From Rhodothermales bacterium (GTDB lineage: Bacteria > Bacteroidota > Rhodothermia > Rhodothermales > VXPQ01): DNA of 64,000 bases. The position numbers and the translations under genes were made by a program. This document shows positions 20,272-28,428 of the stretch, piece after piece. Within the stretch, counting starts at the first letter, position 1. Every line of letters starts with the position of its first letter. The DNA is taken from positions 81,852 through 145,851 of the forward strand of contig JAJDWX010000009.1 in NCBI GenBank assembly GCA_022825385.1, read 5' to 3'. The notes under the pieces were generated by a model, which was given only the letters and a program-made list of their open reading frames with translations, had not been told where the DNA came from and did no database searches.

Positions 20272-21681
20272 TTACGAACCGGCCTGGGATACGTCGGGCG
20301 CATTGTTTTCCTCGATGCGTATCGAGGCGTTATGATTCAGCGAGCGGCTGACGGCGCTGTACGGTCCTGTAATAACCTGATCGCCGACGGCAAGCCCCGC
20401 CTTTACCTCGATGTGCGTGTCGTCGGATATGCCCGTTTCCACCTTAACGACGCGGGCCTTGCCGTCCGCCGCAAGGAATACCACCTTGCCCAGCGTCTCC
20501 TGCGCCGGGGCGGCCCCGGACGAATCCGAAGCCATTGCATCCGCGGCGTTCTCCTCCGTTTCCGCAGGGGCTTCGTCCTTTTCGTCCTCGTCGCCTATGC
20601 GGGATACGTCGCGCACGGTAACCGCCTGAATCGGAATGGCTACCGCATCCGTTACGGTTTCCGTATAGACGTCCACGGTTGCGCTCATGCCAGGCCGGAA
20701 AAGCGGCGCGTCGTCCAGGGGAGCGGATACTTCGTCCTGGGTGATCGTGCCCCGCTGCTCCGAATATCCTTCCTGGATGTTGTGGGCGTCCAGAATGCGC
20801 ACCTTGACGGGAAATTCGGTTACCTGCTCCTGCGTTCCGGCGGCGGTCGTGCGGGCGGAGTTGGCGATCTCGGTCACCACGCCCCGGAAATTGCGTTCGG
20901 GATACGCATCGACTTCGATGGACGCGGTGTCGCCCAGCGCCACATTGACGATTTCGTTCTCGTTGACCTCGATTTCCACCTCCATATGGTCGAGGCGGGC
21001 CACGCGCATCATTTCCGTACCGGCCATCTGGCTGGTTCCAACCACGCGTTCGCCCAGTTCCACGTGCAGTACGCTGATGGTGCCCGACATGGGACTGTAG
21101 ATGGCTGTTTTACGCACCTGCTCTTCGGCTTCGCGCAGGCGCGCCTCGGCGCTTTCCACCGCATATTCCGCTCCTTCCAGGCCGGCCCTTGCTACTTCGT
21201 AGCGCGTTTCCGCCTGTTCCAGTACGCTTCGCGCAATGGCCTCGCGTTCGAATAAATCCCGTTGGCGCGTCCGTTCCGATTCGGCTTCCAGCAAATCGGC
21301 TTCGCGTTGCGCCATGGAGGCCTTTGCTTGCAACACGCCTGCGCGCGCCTGTTCCACTTGCGTAGCGTAGAAGTCGGGCTTGATCCGGGCTAGGAGCATG
21401 CCGCGCTGCACGGTGTCGCCTTCCTTGATGGGCAGCTGGATGATCTCGCCGGACACGTCCGGGCTGATCGCGACTTCTGTTTCGGGCTGCACTCTCCCCG
21501 AAGCCGTGACGATTTGCGTAATGCTGCGGGCTTCGGCTTGGGCCGTTTCCACCTGCGTGGCGTTATTTCCGTCCCCGAATATCCCCGTGACGCGCCCTGT
21601 GACAGCGACGGCCGCAAGAAAGAGGATCAATCCGCCCAATATCCACAGCAGGCGTTTCGTAGCGCTGGATTTTTTCGACAT
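20272..21681 (-). CDS. Periplasmic adaptor (membrane fusion) subunit, HlyD/MacA type
   Basis: 469 residues. An N-terminal membrane anchor (residues 10-30, LLWILGGLILFLAAVAVTG) is followed by a lipoyl half-motif, an Ala/Glu/Arg coiled-coil hairpin (about residues 100-190) and the second lipoyl half with SPMSGTISVLHVELGERV. A beta-barrel and membrane-proximal domain complete it; an acidic Glu/Asp/Ala-rich insert lies near residues 360-400. It bridges the inner-membrane permease and TolC. The ATG at 21681 begins the anchor directly; upstream in-frame codons look non-coding. Follows the tolC-like gene by 58 bases. Confidence 0.9.
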   Translation of the reverse strand: MSKKSSATKRLLWILGGLILFLAAVAVTGRVTGIFGDGNNATQVETAQAEARSITQIVTASGRVQPETEVAISPDVSGEIIQLPIKEGDTVQRGMLLARIKPDFYATQVEQARAGVLQAKASMAQREADLLEAESERTRQRDLFEREAIARSVLEQAETRYEVARAGLEGAEYAVESAEARLREAEEQVRKTAIYSPMSGTISVLHVELGERVVGTSQMAGTEMMRVARLDHMEVEIEVNENEIVNVALGDTASIEVDAYPERNFRGVVTEIANSARTTAAGTQEQVTEFPVKVRILDAHNIQEGYSEQRGTITQDEVSAPLDDAPLFRPGMSATVDVYTETVTDAVAIPIQAVTVRDVSRIGDEDEKDEAPAETEENAADAMASDSSGAAPAQETLGKVVFLAADGKARVVKVETGISDDTHIEVKAGLAVGDQVITGPYSAVSRSLNHNASIRIEENNAPDVSQAGS

Positions 21682-21739
21682 GTTCCTGAATAGCGGAAGG
21701 TTTTGAAAAAGTTCTTGTTCCCGTCGCCTTGTTGCGAAG

Positions 21740-23125
21740 TCAGTCGAACAGCGGCGTCGAAAGGTCCAGACGGCCCACAAAAAAGTCGACCAGTTTGCTC
21801 TGGAACAGGAAATTGTACTGGGCCTGCACCCGGTTGCTTACGGCGGCGACATACTGGGCCTGCGATTGCGTCAGCTCCACCAGCGTGCCGGCGCCTACGT
21901 TGTACCGGTTCTGCGAGGCTTCGAGCGCGCGTTCGGCGGCGAGCACCTGGGTTTCGGATACTTCAAGGCTTTTGCGGGCCGCTTCGTATTCGAGGTATCC
22001 CTGCCGCACCTGCAAGGCTGCGTTCTGCTTCAGGTTTTCCATTTCCAGCATGGCGTTACGGTATTGCACCTCGGCTTGCTGCACTTGCGCGGCCCGGGAG
22101 AAGCCGTCGAAGATCGGATAACTGATGCTGAAACCCAGCGAATTGCCCCGGTTGGCGTCGAGTTGATCGCGAAAAGATTCGTCTATGTCCGGCGAATAGT
22201 TCGAGCGGTAGCTGCCGCCGAAGTCCACGCGCGGCCAGTACGTCGATTTCGCCATGCGTATGCCCTGCTGCGCCGCCCGAACGCGCGCTTCCTGCGCCGC
22301 CAGGTCGTCGCGGGACGCAAAGGCGATATCGAAGAGTTCCTGAAGGTTGTAATCCTGCGGGGCGACAGGTACGTCTTCGTAGCGCGGCGCAACGAACTCG
22401 TATTCGTCCCGCGGATCGAGTTGCAGCACCTGGATGAGGCGGGCCTTGCTGAGTTCCGCGTCGCGCTCGGCGGTCAGCACGTCGAGTTCGGCTTGCGCCG
22501 TGGCCGCTTGCTGCTGGTACAGATCGGATATGGGCCGCGACCCGACGTTGACGAATTCCTCGATCTGGCTCAGAAGCTGGCGCTGGGCTTCCAGATTTTC
22601 CTTTTGGATGAGCACCAGTTGCTCCCCGTTTACATACAGGAGAAAATTGTTCGCCACGTTGAACGCCACGGTTTGCCGGGTTTGATCGTACGCCAGTTCG
22701 CTGGCTTGCAGGGCGTGTTGCGATTGCCGGAGGGACGCTATATTCGAAAATCCGTCGAACAGGTTGATTTGCCCCGACACCGACCCGCTCAGGTTCTGGC
22801 TCGTGAACGGGATGGTGTTTCCGGCCTGGTCCTGCGCAAAACCGGAACCCCGCGATCCGTTGGTGGACATGGAGAACGAGGGGAAGAAATTCATCCGTCG
22901 CTGAAATACCTGTCGCGCGCTTAGCTGGACGTCGTTGCCGGATTGTTGCACCTCGGTATTCTGGTCAAGGGCAATGCGGAGCGCTTCGTCAAAGGTGATG
23001 ACGCGCGGTTGTTGCGCCTGCGCGACAGGCGCTCCGCCCACTGCAAACAGAAACATACCTGCCGCAAGAAGCAGCGCGAAAAGCGGCGTCCGGCGGAAAC
23101 GACCGGCATGGTTCGCCATATACAT
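21740..23125 (-). CDS. TolC-family outer-membrane efflux protein
   Basis: 461-residue outer-membrane channel. A signal peptide ends at about residue 38 (LFAVGGAPVAQAQ). Two internal OEP repeats of long amphipathic helices are present, the first starting VITFDEALRIALDQNTEVQQ, the second containing FDIAFASRDDLAAQEARVRAAQ. Forms the exit duct for the MacA-like adaptor encoded next. Gene order tolC, adaptor, ATPase on one strand is the usual exporter operon. Confidence 0.93.
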   Translation of the reverse strand: MYMANHAGRFRRTPLFALLLAAGMFLFAVGGAPVAQAQQPRVITFDEALRIALDQNTEVQQSGNDVQLSARQVFQRRMNFFPSFSMSTNGSRGSGFAQDQAGNTIPFTSQNLSGSVSGQINLFDGFSNIASLRQSQHALQASELAYDQTRQTVAFNVANNFLLYVNGEQLVLIQKENLEAQRQLLSQIEEFVNVGSRPISDLYQQQAATAQAELDVLTAERDAELSKARLIQVLQLDPRDEYEFVAPRYEDVPVAPQDYNLQELFDIAFASRDDLAAQEARVRAAQQGIRMAKSTYWPRVDFGGSYRSNYSPDIDESFRDQLDANRGNSLGFSISYPIFDGFSRAAQVQQAEVQYRNAMLEMENLKQNAALQVRQGYLEYEAARKSLEVSETQVLAAERALEASQNRYNVGAGTLVELTQSQAQYVAAVSNRVQAQYNFLFQSKLVDFFVGRLDLSTPLFD

Positions 23126-23301
23126 GATTTCGGTCTGGACTGAATTTCGGGGTGTTCCGTAAGGAATGTCTCTTGCTCCAGGGCGGATTCGCAGAGCAAA
23201 ATGTCGGGCCTAACGTGCCGTTACGAAAAAAAAGCCCCGGTGTTGCGCTTGTCGCCGCAGAAAAATCTGCTTTTCCGAAAATTCGGCGGGGGAGGGAGCG
23301 C

Positions 23302-23387
23302 GGAGGGGGAGGGATTCGAACCCCCGGTACCCGCGAGGGTACGCCGGTTTTCAAGACCGGTGCATTCGTCCGCTCTGCCACCCCTCC
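23302..23387 (-). tRNA. tRNA-Ser (anticodon UGA)
   Basis: 86-nt class II tRNA. The acceptor stem GGAGGGG pairs with CCCCTCC. The anticodon stem-loop has ACCGG, loop CTTGAAAA and CCGG(C), giving TGA. A long variable arm (GTACCC..GGGTACC type) marks serine. The T-arm is GGGGGTTCGAATCCC. CCA is not encoded. It marks the left side of the stretch that ends with the second tRNA-Ser at 38.7 kb. Confidence 0.96.
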
Positions 23388-23485
23388 GGGAGCCGTTCTG
23401 TAATTTGTTTGGCGCAGGCACTGTACAAGTTGCCGTTCCTCCGGTTCCTCAAGGGCAACGGACGCGCCGTCGCCGCCGAAGGATT

Positions 23486-24208
23486 TTACGCGCCCGCCGC
23501 GCCCAATATACTATAGGCCAGCCCGGCCAGCGCGCCCCCGGCGAACGGACCGAGCACGGGAACCCATGCGTATCCCCAGTCGCTGTCTCGCTTGCCTTGC
23601 CCGAGGGGAAGGAGGGCGTGCATGATGCGCGGACTCAGGTCGCGGGCCGGATTGATGGCGTATCCCGTCGTGCCGCCAAGGCACAGGCCGATGGCCAGCA
23701 CCAGCAGCCCCACCGGCAAGGCGTCCAGGGCGCCCAGGCCGGTATCGGGGGTCGCCATGTACAATACGCCGAAGACGAGCACGAATGTGCCGATGACCTC
23801 TGAAAGAAAATTCGCTCCTCCGCTTCGGATCTCCGGGGCGGTGCAGAAAACGCCCAGTTTGCGATCTCCGTTCTCGGTATGCAGGAAATGCGGACGATAA
23901 TGCGCATAGGTCAGCAAGGCGCCCAGCGCGGCCCCGAGAAATTGTGCAATCAGATACCCCGGCACCTGCGCCCAGCCAAACTTGCCCGCGACGGCCAGCC
24001 CGAGGGTTACGGCCGGATTGATATGCGCGCCGGAAAAGGAGGCGACGCAGAATACGGCCGCAAACACGGCCATGCCCCACCCGAACGTAACGACGATCCA
24101 GCCCGCGTTCTCGCCTTTGGTGCCTTTGAGCAAGACATTCGCTACGACGCCGTCGCCCAGCAAAATGAGCAAGGCGGTTCCGATGAATTCAGCTAAAAAG
24201 GGAGTCAT
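23486..24208 (-). CDS. glpF: Glycerol facilitator (aquaglyceroporin)
   Basis: 240-residue MIP-family channel with six transmembrane helices and two pore NPA motifs, HINPAVTLG in the first half and AINPARDLSPR in the second. The Asp after the second NPA-R is the mark of glycerol-conducting members. Lies 57 bases after glpK on the same strand, so glycerol uptake and phosphorylation are encoded together. Confidence 0.92.
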   Translation of the reverse strand: MTPFLAEFIGTALLILLGDGVVANVLLKGTKGENAGWIVVTFGWGMAVFAAVFCVASFSGAHINPAVTLGLAVAGKFGWAQVPGYLIAQFLGAALGALLTYAHYRPHFLHTENGDRKLGVFCTAPEIRSGGANFLSEVIGTFVLVFGVLYMATPDTGLGALDALPVGLLVLAIGLCLGGTTGYAINPARDLSPRIMHALLPLGQGKRDSDWGYAWVPVLGPFAGGALAGLAYSILGAAGA

Positions 24209-24265
24209 GGCGCAGGGAGGAAGCGTGGAGGGACAGTGCGTGGAAGGAGCGCGGGCGTACGTTGC

Positions 24266-25768
24266 TCAGGAGGGGGGTTCCCAGCCTTTGGCGCGTTCGA
24301 GTGCGCGGCGCCATTGCCGGAGCATGTTTTCGGCGATGTCTCGGTCCATGGCGGGTTCGAATCGCTGATCTGCCTGCCATTGCGCGGCGATTTCTTCCTG
24401 GTCTGCCCAGAAGTTCGCCGCCAGGCCCGCAAGGTAGGCGGCGCCCAGGGCGGTCGTTTCGGCGATGCGGGGGCGCACTGCGGGGACGCCCAGCAAGTCG
24501 GACTGAAACTGCATGAGCAAATTGTTCGCCGTGGCGCCGCCGTCGACGCGCAGCTCGGCAAGGCGCAACGCGGCGTCTGCCTCCATGGCCCGAATCAGGT
24601 CCGCCGTCTGGAACGCGATGCTTTCCAGCGCGGCGCGGGCAATGTGTCCGGCTGTGGCGCCCCGCGTCAACCCGACAATGGTTCCTCGGGCGTACGGATC
24701 CCAGTGCGGCGAGCCCAGGCCGGTGAACGCCGGCACGAAATACACGCCTCCGTTGTCGGGGACGGAACGCGCCAGGGATTCTACGTCCGCCGAAGCCCGG
24801 ATGAGGCCAAGCCCGTCTCGCAGCCATTGTACGACGGCGCCTGCGACAAACACGCTTCCTTCCAGGGCGTATTCGGTGCGGTCCCCGATGCGCCAGGCAA
24901 TGGTCGTGAGCAGGCGATGCTTCGATTGCACGGCTTGTTCGCCCGTTTGCATCAGGAGGAAACACCCGGTGCCGTAGGTATTCTTGACCATGCCCGGCTT
25001 TGCGCAGACCTGTCCGAACAGGGCGGCTTGCTGATCTCCGGCGATGCCCGCGATGGGGACGTTCGGCATAAACGCGCGGTCCGAGGTCCTGGCGTACACC
25101 TCGCTGGACGAGCGAACCTGGGGCAACAGGCTGCGGGGCACCCCGAAAATACCGAGGAGTTCGTCGTCCCACTTGTTCGCGTGGATGTTGTAGAGCAGGG
25201 TGCGGGAGGCGTTCGTGGCGTCGGTTACGTGGACGCCGCCCGCCGTCATGTTCCAGATCAGCCAGGAATCCACGGTGCCGAAAGCCAGTTCGCCCCGTTC
25301 CGCTTTGTCCCGGGCTCCCTCCACGTGGTCGAGCAGCCAGCGGACTTTGGTGCCCGAGAAGTAGGCGTCCAGCACAAGGCCTGTCCGGTCGCGAATCAGG
25401 TCGGCGTGTCCGGCTTCGCGGAGGCGGTCGCACATGCCTGCGGTGCGGCGGTCCTGCCATACGATGGCGTTGTGGATGGGTTGGCCGGTGCGGCGGTCCC
25501 ATACGACGGTTGTTTCCCGCTGGTTCGCGACGCCGATGGCGGCTATGTCGGAGGCGGCGAGGTTTGCGCCCGCCAGCGCTTCGGCGGCTACGCCCGCCTG
25601 GGAAGACCATATTTCCTGCGGATCGTGCTCGACCCAGCCCGGTTGCGGGAAAATTTGCCGGAATTCGCGTTGCGCTACGCCCCGGATTGCCCCGCTGCGG
25701 TCGAACAGCATGGCCCGGGAACTGGTTGTGCCCTGATCGAGGGCGAGAATATATCCTGGATCGGGCAT
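24266..25768 (-). CDS. glpK: Glycerol kinase
   Basis: 500-residue FGGY-family kinase that makes sn-glycerol-3-phosphate, trapping glycerol entering through GlpF. The N-terminal phosphate loop [16 protein letters not shown], the glycerol-site residues in [15 protein letters not shown] context ([11 protein letters not shown]), and the C-terminal ATPase signature around [15 protein letters not shown] are visible. Full length for the family. It starts 64 bases after the end of the RelE-IF2 fusion gene on the same strand. Confidence 0.96.
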   Translation of the reverse strand: MPDPGYILALDQGTTSSRAMLFDRSGAIRGVAQREFRQIFPQPGWVEHDPQEIWSSQAGVAAEALAGANLAASDIAAIGVANQRETTVVWDRRTGQPIHNAIVWQDRRTAGMCDRLREAGHADLIRDRTGLVLDAYFSGTKVRWLLDHVEGARDKAERGELAFGTVDSWLIWNMTAGGVHVTDATNASRTLLYNIHANKWDDELLGIFGVPRSLLPQVRSSSEVYARTSDRAFMPNVPIAGIAGDQQAALFGQVCAKPGMVKNTYGTGCFLLMQTGEQAVQSKHRLLTTIAWRIGDRTEYALEGSVFVAGAVVQWLRDGLGLIRASADVESLARSVPDNGGVYFVPAFTGLGSPHWDPYARGTIVGLTRGATAGHIARAALESIAFQTADLIRAMEADAALRLAELRVDGGATANNLLMQFQSDLLGVPAVRPRIAETTALGAAYLAGLAANFWADQEEIAAQWQADQRFEPAMDRDIAENMLRQWRRALERAKGWEPPS

Positions 25769-25832
25769 GGGTCAGGGGCGGTTTGCAGGCGTTTGCGGGG
25801 TTGGCGGCGTTGCAATATAGGATACCCGGCGG

Positions 25833-26603
25833 TCAGTAGCTTTCGATGCGGTCCCCGACCCGGATGTTCGGGTAACTCCGGACGCCGATGCCGCATTCGT
25901 AGCCCTTCTTGACTTCCTGTACGTTCTCACGGAAATGCTTGAGCGAATCGATTTTTCCTTTATGGATCGCCATGCCGCCGCGGATGATGCGTATCTGGTC
26001 CTCGCAGGCGATTTTGCCTTCGAGCACATAGCAACCAGCCACTTTGCCGTTATAGTACAATTCGCGCACTTCCGCCGCGCCTTTCGCAGCGAGCCTGTTT
26101 TTGTCCGGGAAGGGTTCGCCTGGTTCGCGCTGTCCGTTGCGGGCGTTTGCAATGGCGCTGCGAAGGGCGGAGAGGGAGGCCAAACAGGTATCGACCGTCT
26201 TTTCTGCGAATGCAAGCAGGCCGAACCGGATCGATTTTTTCTGTTGCGTCGCGGGAACAGGAGGCGCTGTTTCCGGGGCGGGTTGCGTGGCTTTTGTCTC
26301 TTCCGTTGCGTTGTTTCCAGCGCGGGTTTTTGTTTTATGCCGTTTAGCCCATTGGTAGGCCTCGTCGTGGTGCCCCACATAGCGCAAACGCAGATGATTT
26401 TCGCGCTCGTTCCAGTCTGCAATAATGCGCATGTCGTGGTTGACGCGGGCGGACCAACCCCCGTCGCGCAACTTTTTCAAACGCAGTCCGCGCCCGCGGC
26501 GTTTGCTGACCAGATCGAAAACGGATGTCTTTACGGCTTTCTGTTCGTCGTTGGCAAGTCGGGCGAGGCTATCCAGAAAAGTGTCGTCAATGCGAAAATG
26601 CAT
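25833..26603 (-). CDS. RelE/ParE-fold toxin-like domain fused to IF-2 C-terminal (fMet-tRNA-binding) domain
   Basis: 256 residues in one uninterrupted frame. Residues 1-90 look like a RelE/ParE-type fold of the subgroup ending H-H-D-E-A-Y-Q-W-A (78-86), also seen as an N-terminal unit of some UvrD-like helicases. Residues 91-168 are a Pro/Ala/Thr-rich linker plus one helix. Residues 169-256 match domain IV (C2) of translation initiation factor IF-2: GAAEVREL, GCYV (190-193), SLKHF, GYECGIGV (234-241) and VGDRIE. In IF-2 this domain holds formyl-Met of the initiator tRNA. No GTPase domain is present, so it is not an initiation factor. Inference: the C2 domain steers the RelE unit to initiation complexes or fMet-tRNA. 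No antitoxin gene is obvious beside it. Confidence 0.8.
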   Translation of the reverse strand: MHFRIDDTFLDSLARLANDEQKAVKTSVFDLVSKRRGRGLRLKKLRDGGWSARVNHDMRIIADWNERENHLRLRYVGHHDEAYQWAKRHKTKTRAGNNATEETKATQPAPETAPPVPATQQKKSIRFGLLAFAEKTVDTCLASLSALRSAIANARNGQREPGEPFPDKNRLAAKGAAEVRELYYNGKVAGCYVLEGKIACEDQIRIIRGGMAIHKGKIDSLKHFRENVQEVKKGYECGIGVRSYPNIRVGDRIESY

Positions 26604-26678
26604 GGGATCTGCTTGCGAAACTGCGTTTTAACCGTAATATAAGGCAGCGCGGGTTGACGAGGGAGCGGAAGATGGGCG

Positions 26679-26810
26679 CTATCGCGCGTCGCCGGATCGC
26701 TTCTCGTCGTACCATTCTTTGCCTTTGCCGACGGCCTTGTTTACCTGAACGGAAACGGTTTCTGCGACCTGGTGGGTAAGTTCCGCGGCCTGATCGGTGA
26801 CGCGCGTTTT
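26679..26810 (-). pseudogene. Remnant: C-terminal end of a YtxH-like small protein
   Basis: Minus-strand frame open for 43 codons, ending TAG at 26679, with no start codon: a TAA precedes it immediately. The peptide contains VTDQAAELTHQVAETVS followed by KGKEWYDEKRS, the kind of amphipathic helix and Lys/Trp/Tyr tail seen at the end of YtxH-domain (gas-vesicle-like) proteins. It begins six bases after the stop of the HicB-ATPase gene, in a different frame, so it looks like the truncated end of an older gene cut by an insertion or deletion. Family assignment is tentative. Confidence 0.4.
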
Positions 26811-26815
26811 TTATT

Positions 26816-28375
26816 TCAGGAATCTCCCAGGGCTTCGTGTTCCAAAAGCGCCGTCTTTCCAATCATTTCCACGATGCGGACGATGCATTCGTATCCGCTG
26901 GCGTCCGTAAGGCGCAATGGTTGATTCAGTTTGAAATGAACCGGTTGCTGTTTGCCTTCGTCGATTGAAATATTGCTTGCATGAAGATACATGCGGTCGT
27001 GCGGGTCGAGGATGGGGTTGAGCCGTCCGGTCAGGCGGGGTATATGGCCGGTTCCTTCCGGGAATAGTATGGATCCGCCTTTGGGCAACGGTTCCAGTTC
27101 CATGGAAAGCGGCTCCGGCGGACGCCAATTTCGCTCCACCTGGGCGGCGTGTCCGGGCGCTGCGCAGAAAACGGTGATGGGGAGTTCCGCGTGAAATCCA
27201 AAAGCGACTCGTCCAAACGTATCGGTTTTTTCTTCCATCCACGTCTTGTTGGGGTATAGTGCAACCACTTGGGCGCCTGCAAGCGGTTGGCCGCCCGCGA
27301 CGACGTATATTTCCCCTTCGATCCCCGCTACCGGCGGCGAGGAGGCCGGGATCGTCAGCCGCAGTTCTGCGCCGTCTAGCAATTCATAGTCTGGATCGCG
27401 TCCCGTCAAGTCGCGTGTTTCTGTGTAGATGACAGGAACGCCTTCGCCGCGCTGCTCCATAAAATATTCCCGGCTTCCCGCCCCAGGAATATCTCCGACG
27501 GCAAGCCTGCGGAGAATGGAAGCCAGCGTTGCGTTGCGCATCGCTTGTCGGCTACGGATGGATTCTATGGCGAGCGTGTTGGGCAAGGCGCCCGGCGAGT
27601 ACAATTCTATGCGGTCCTCAAAGACGAAGAGCCGTATTTTCGCATTTTCTATTGAATAATCCCGGTGGACCACCGCATTGACGATGGCTTCGAATACCGC
27701 GCGCGGACTGAATTGCGGGGTTTCTATCCGACCGGGGTCCTTGCGCGCCGCTACCCACGTATTGCGCTTGACGAAATCGACGGCCTCGCGAATCTGTTTG
27801 TCCAGCGGGCCGGTAATGGTTTTCGCGTCGTGTTGGCTTGCCTGGCCAAGGACGGCGCCGCGATAGCAAACCGCTTCGATTTTTGCGCTGCGTACGTACT
27901 CTTCTGGATGTGTTGTACAAAGCAATGCGCCCGCTACCGTTGCGCGGGGTACGCCGGTGTCGTCTTCCCGCACCAGGCCCAGTTTTGCGAGCTGGATCGT
28001 TCGGGGTTCGGTCGCGCGCGAACTCAGAAAACGATCCGTTAGCGCCTCGTCGAGCGTATTGGGGCCGGTTCCATCGATGACTATTTCGTCTGGCCCGAGC
28101 ATTCCGGAACGCCCGCGTTGCTGAAATAGACGGTTTAGCGCCTCCGGGGATAGTTCTCGTTTGGAACTGCCTTGCCGGGTCAGATACCCTCCGGGACTTT
28201 TGTGGACCAGGGCGCTTTGTTCGATCTGGACGGACAGACAGCCTTCAATGGCTTCGCCGAGGTTTGCCAATACATCCTTGAGGGATTCGCCCTGCGTCGC
28301 GCATCCGGGGATAGAGGGTGCTTCTGCCCAATATCCGCCTTCTTCTGCTTTATGGATCACGACGTTCAGTTGCAC
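26816..28375 (-). CDS. HicB-like domain fused to Schlafen/RecG-type ATPase module and Ig-like domain
   Basis: 519 residues from GTG 28375, the first start after the stop of the upstream gene, giving QLNVVIHKAEEGGYWAE, a classic HicB beginning. Residues 1-52: HicB antitoxin fold (A-P-S-I-P-G-C-A-T-Q-G-E-S, then helix to about 50). Residues 60-345: the part that normally follows an AlbA_2/Schlafen DNA-binding domain, YLTRQGSSKREL, then the ATPase-like block VFEAIVNAVVHRDY (228-240), with PGALP and the GEGVP turn. Residues 350-430: carboxypeptidase-regulatory/Ig-like repeat (GGQPLAGAQVVAL). The usual AlbA_2 N-terminus is missing and the HicB fold takes its place. No hicA lies beside it. Expected role: DNA-binding regulator or defence component; unproven. 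Confidence 0.7.
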   Translation of the reverse strand: MQLNVVIHKAEEGGYWAEAPSIPGCATQGESLKDVLANLGEAIEGCLSVQIEQSALVHKSPGGYLTRQGSSKRELSPEALNRLFQQRGRSGMLGPDEIVIDGTGPNTLDEALTDRFLSSRATEPRTIQLAKLGLVREDDTGVPRATVAGALLCTTHPEEYVRSAKIEAVCYRGAVLGQASQHDAKTITGPLDKQIREAVDFVKRNTWVAARKDPGRIETPQFSPRAVFEAIVNAVVHRDYSIENAKIRLFVFEDRIELYSPGALPNTLAIESIRSRQAMRNATLASILRRLAVGDIPGAGSREYFMEQRGEGVPVIYTETRDLTGRDPDYELLDGAELRLTIPASSPPVAGIEGEIYVVAGGQPLAGAQVVALYPNKTWMEEKTDTFGRVAFGFHAELPITVFCAAPGHAAQVERNWRPPEPLSMELEPLPKGGSILFPEGTGHIPRLTGRLNPILDPHDRMYLHASNISIDEGKQQPVHFKLNQPLRLTDASGYECIVRIVEMIGKTALLEHEALGDS

Positions 28376-28428
28376 TGTACTTGGCTTTGGGTAGCCTCGT
28401 CTGTGAAACAGGCCAGATCGCGTGGCGA

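Noticed and set aside
24189..25610. 473-codon minus-strand frame overlapping glpK
   Set aside because: Arg/Pro-rich shadow in another frame of the glpK strand; glpK itself has all family motifs.
26810..26816. Programmed ribosomal frameshift joining the HicB-ATPase gene to the YtxH-like tail
   Set aside because: No slippery sequence or following structure, and a TAA also interrupts the tail frame right after the junction.
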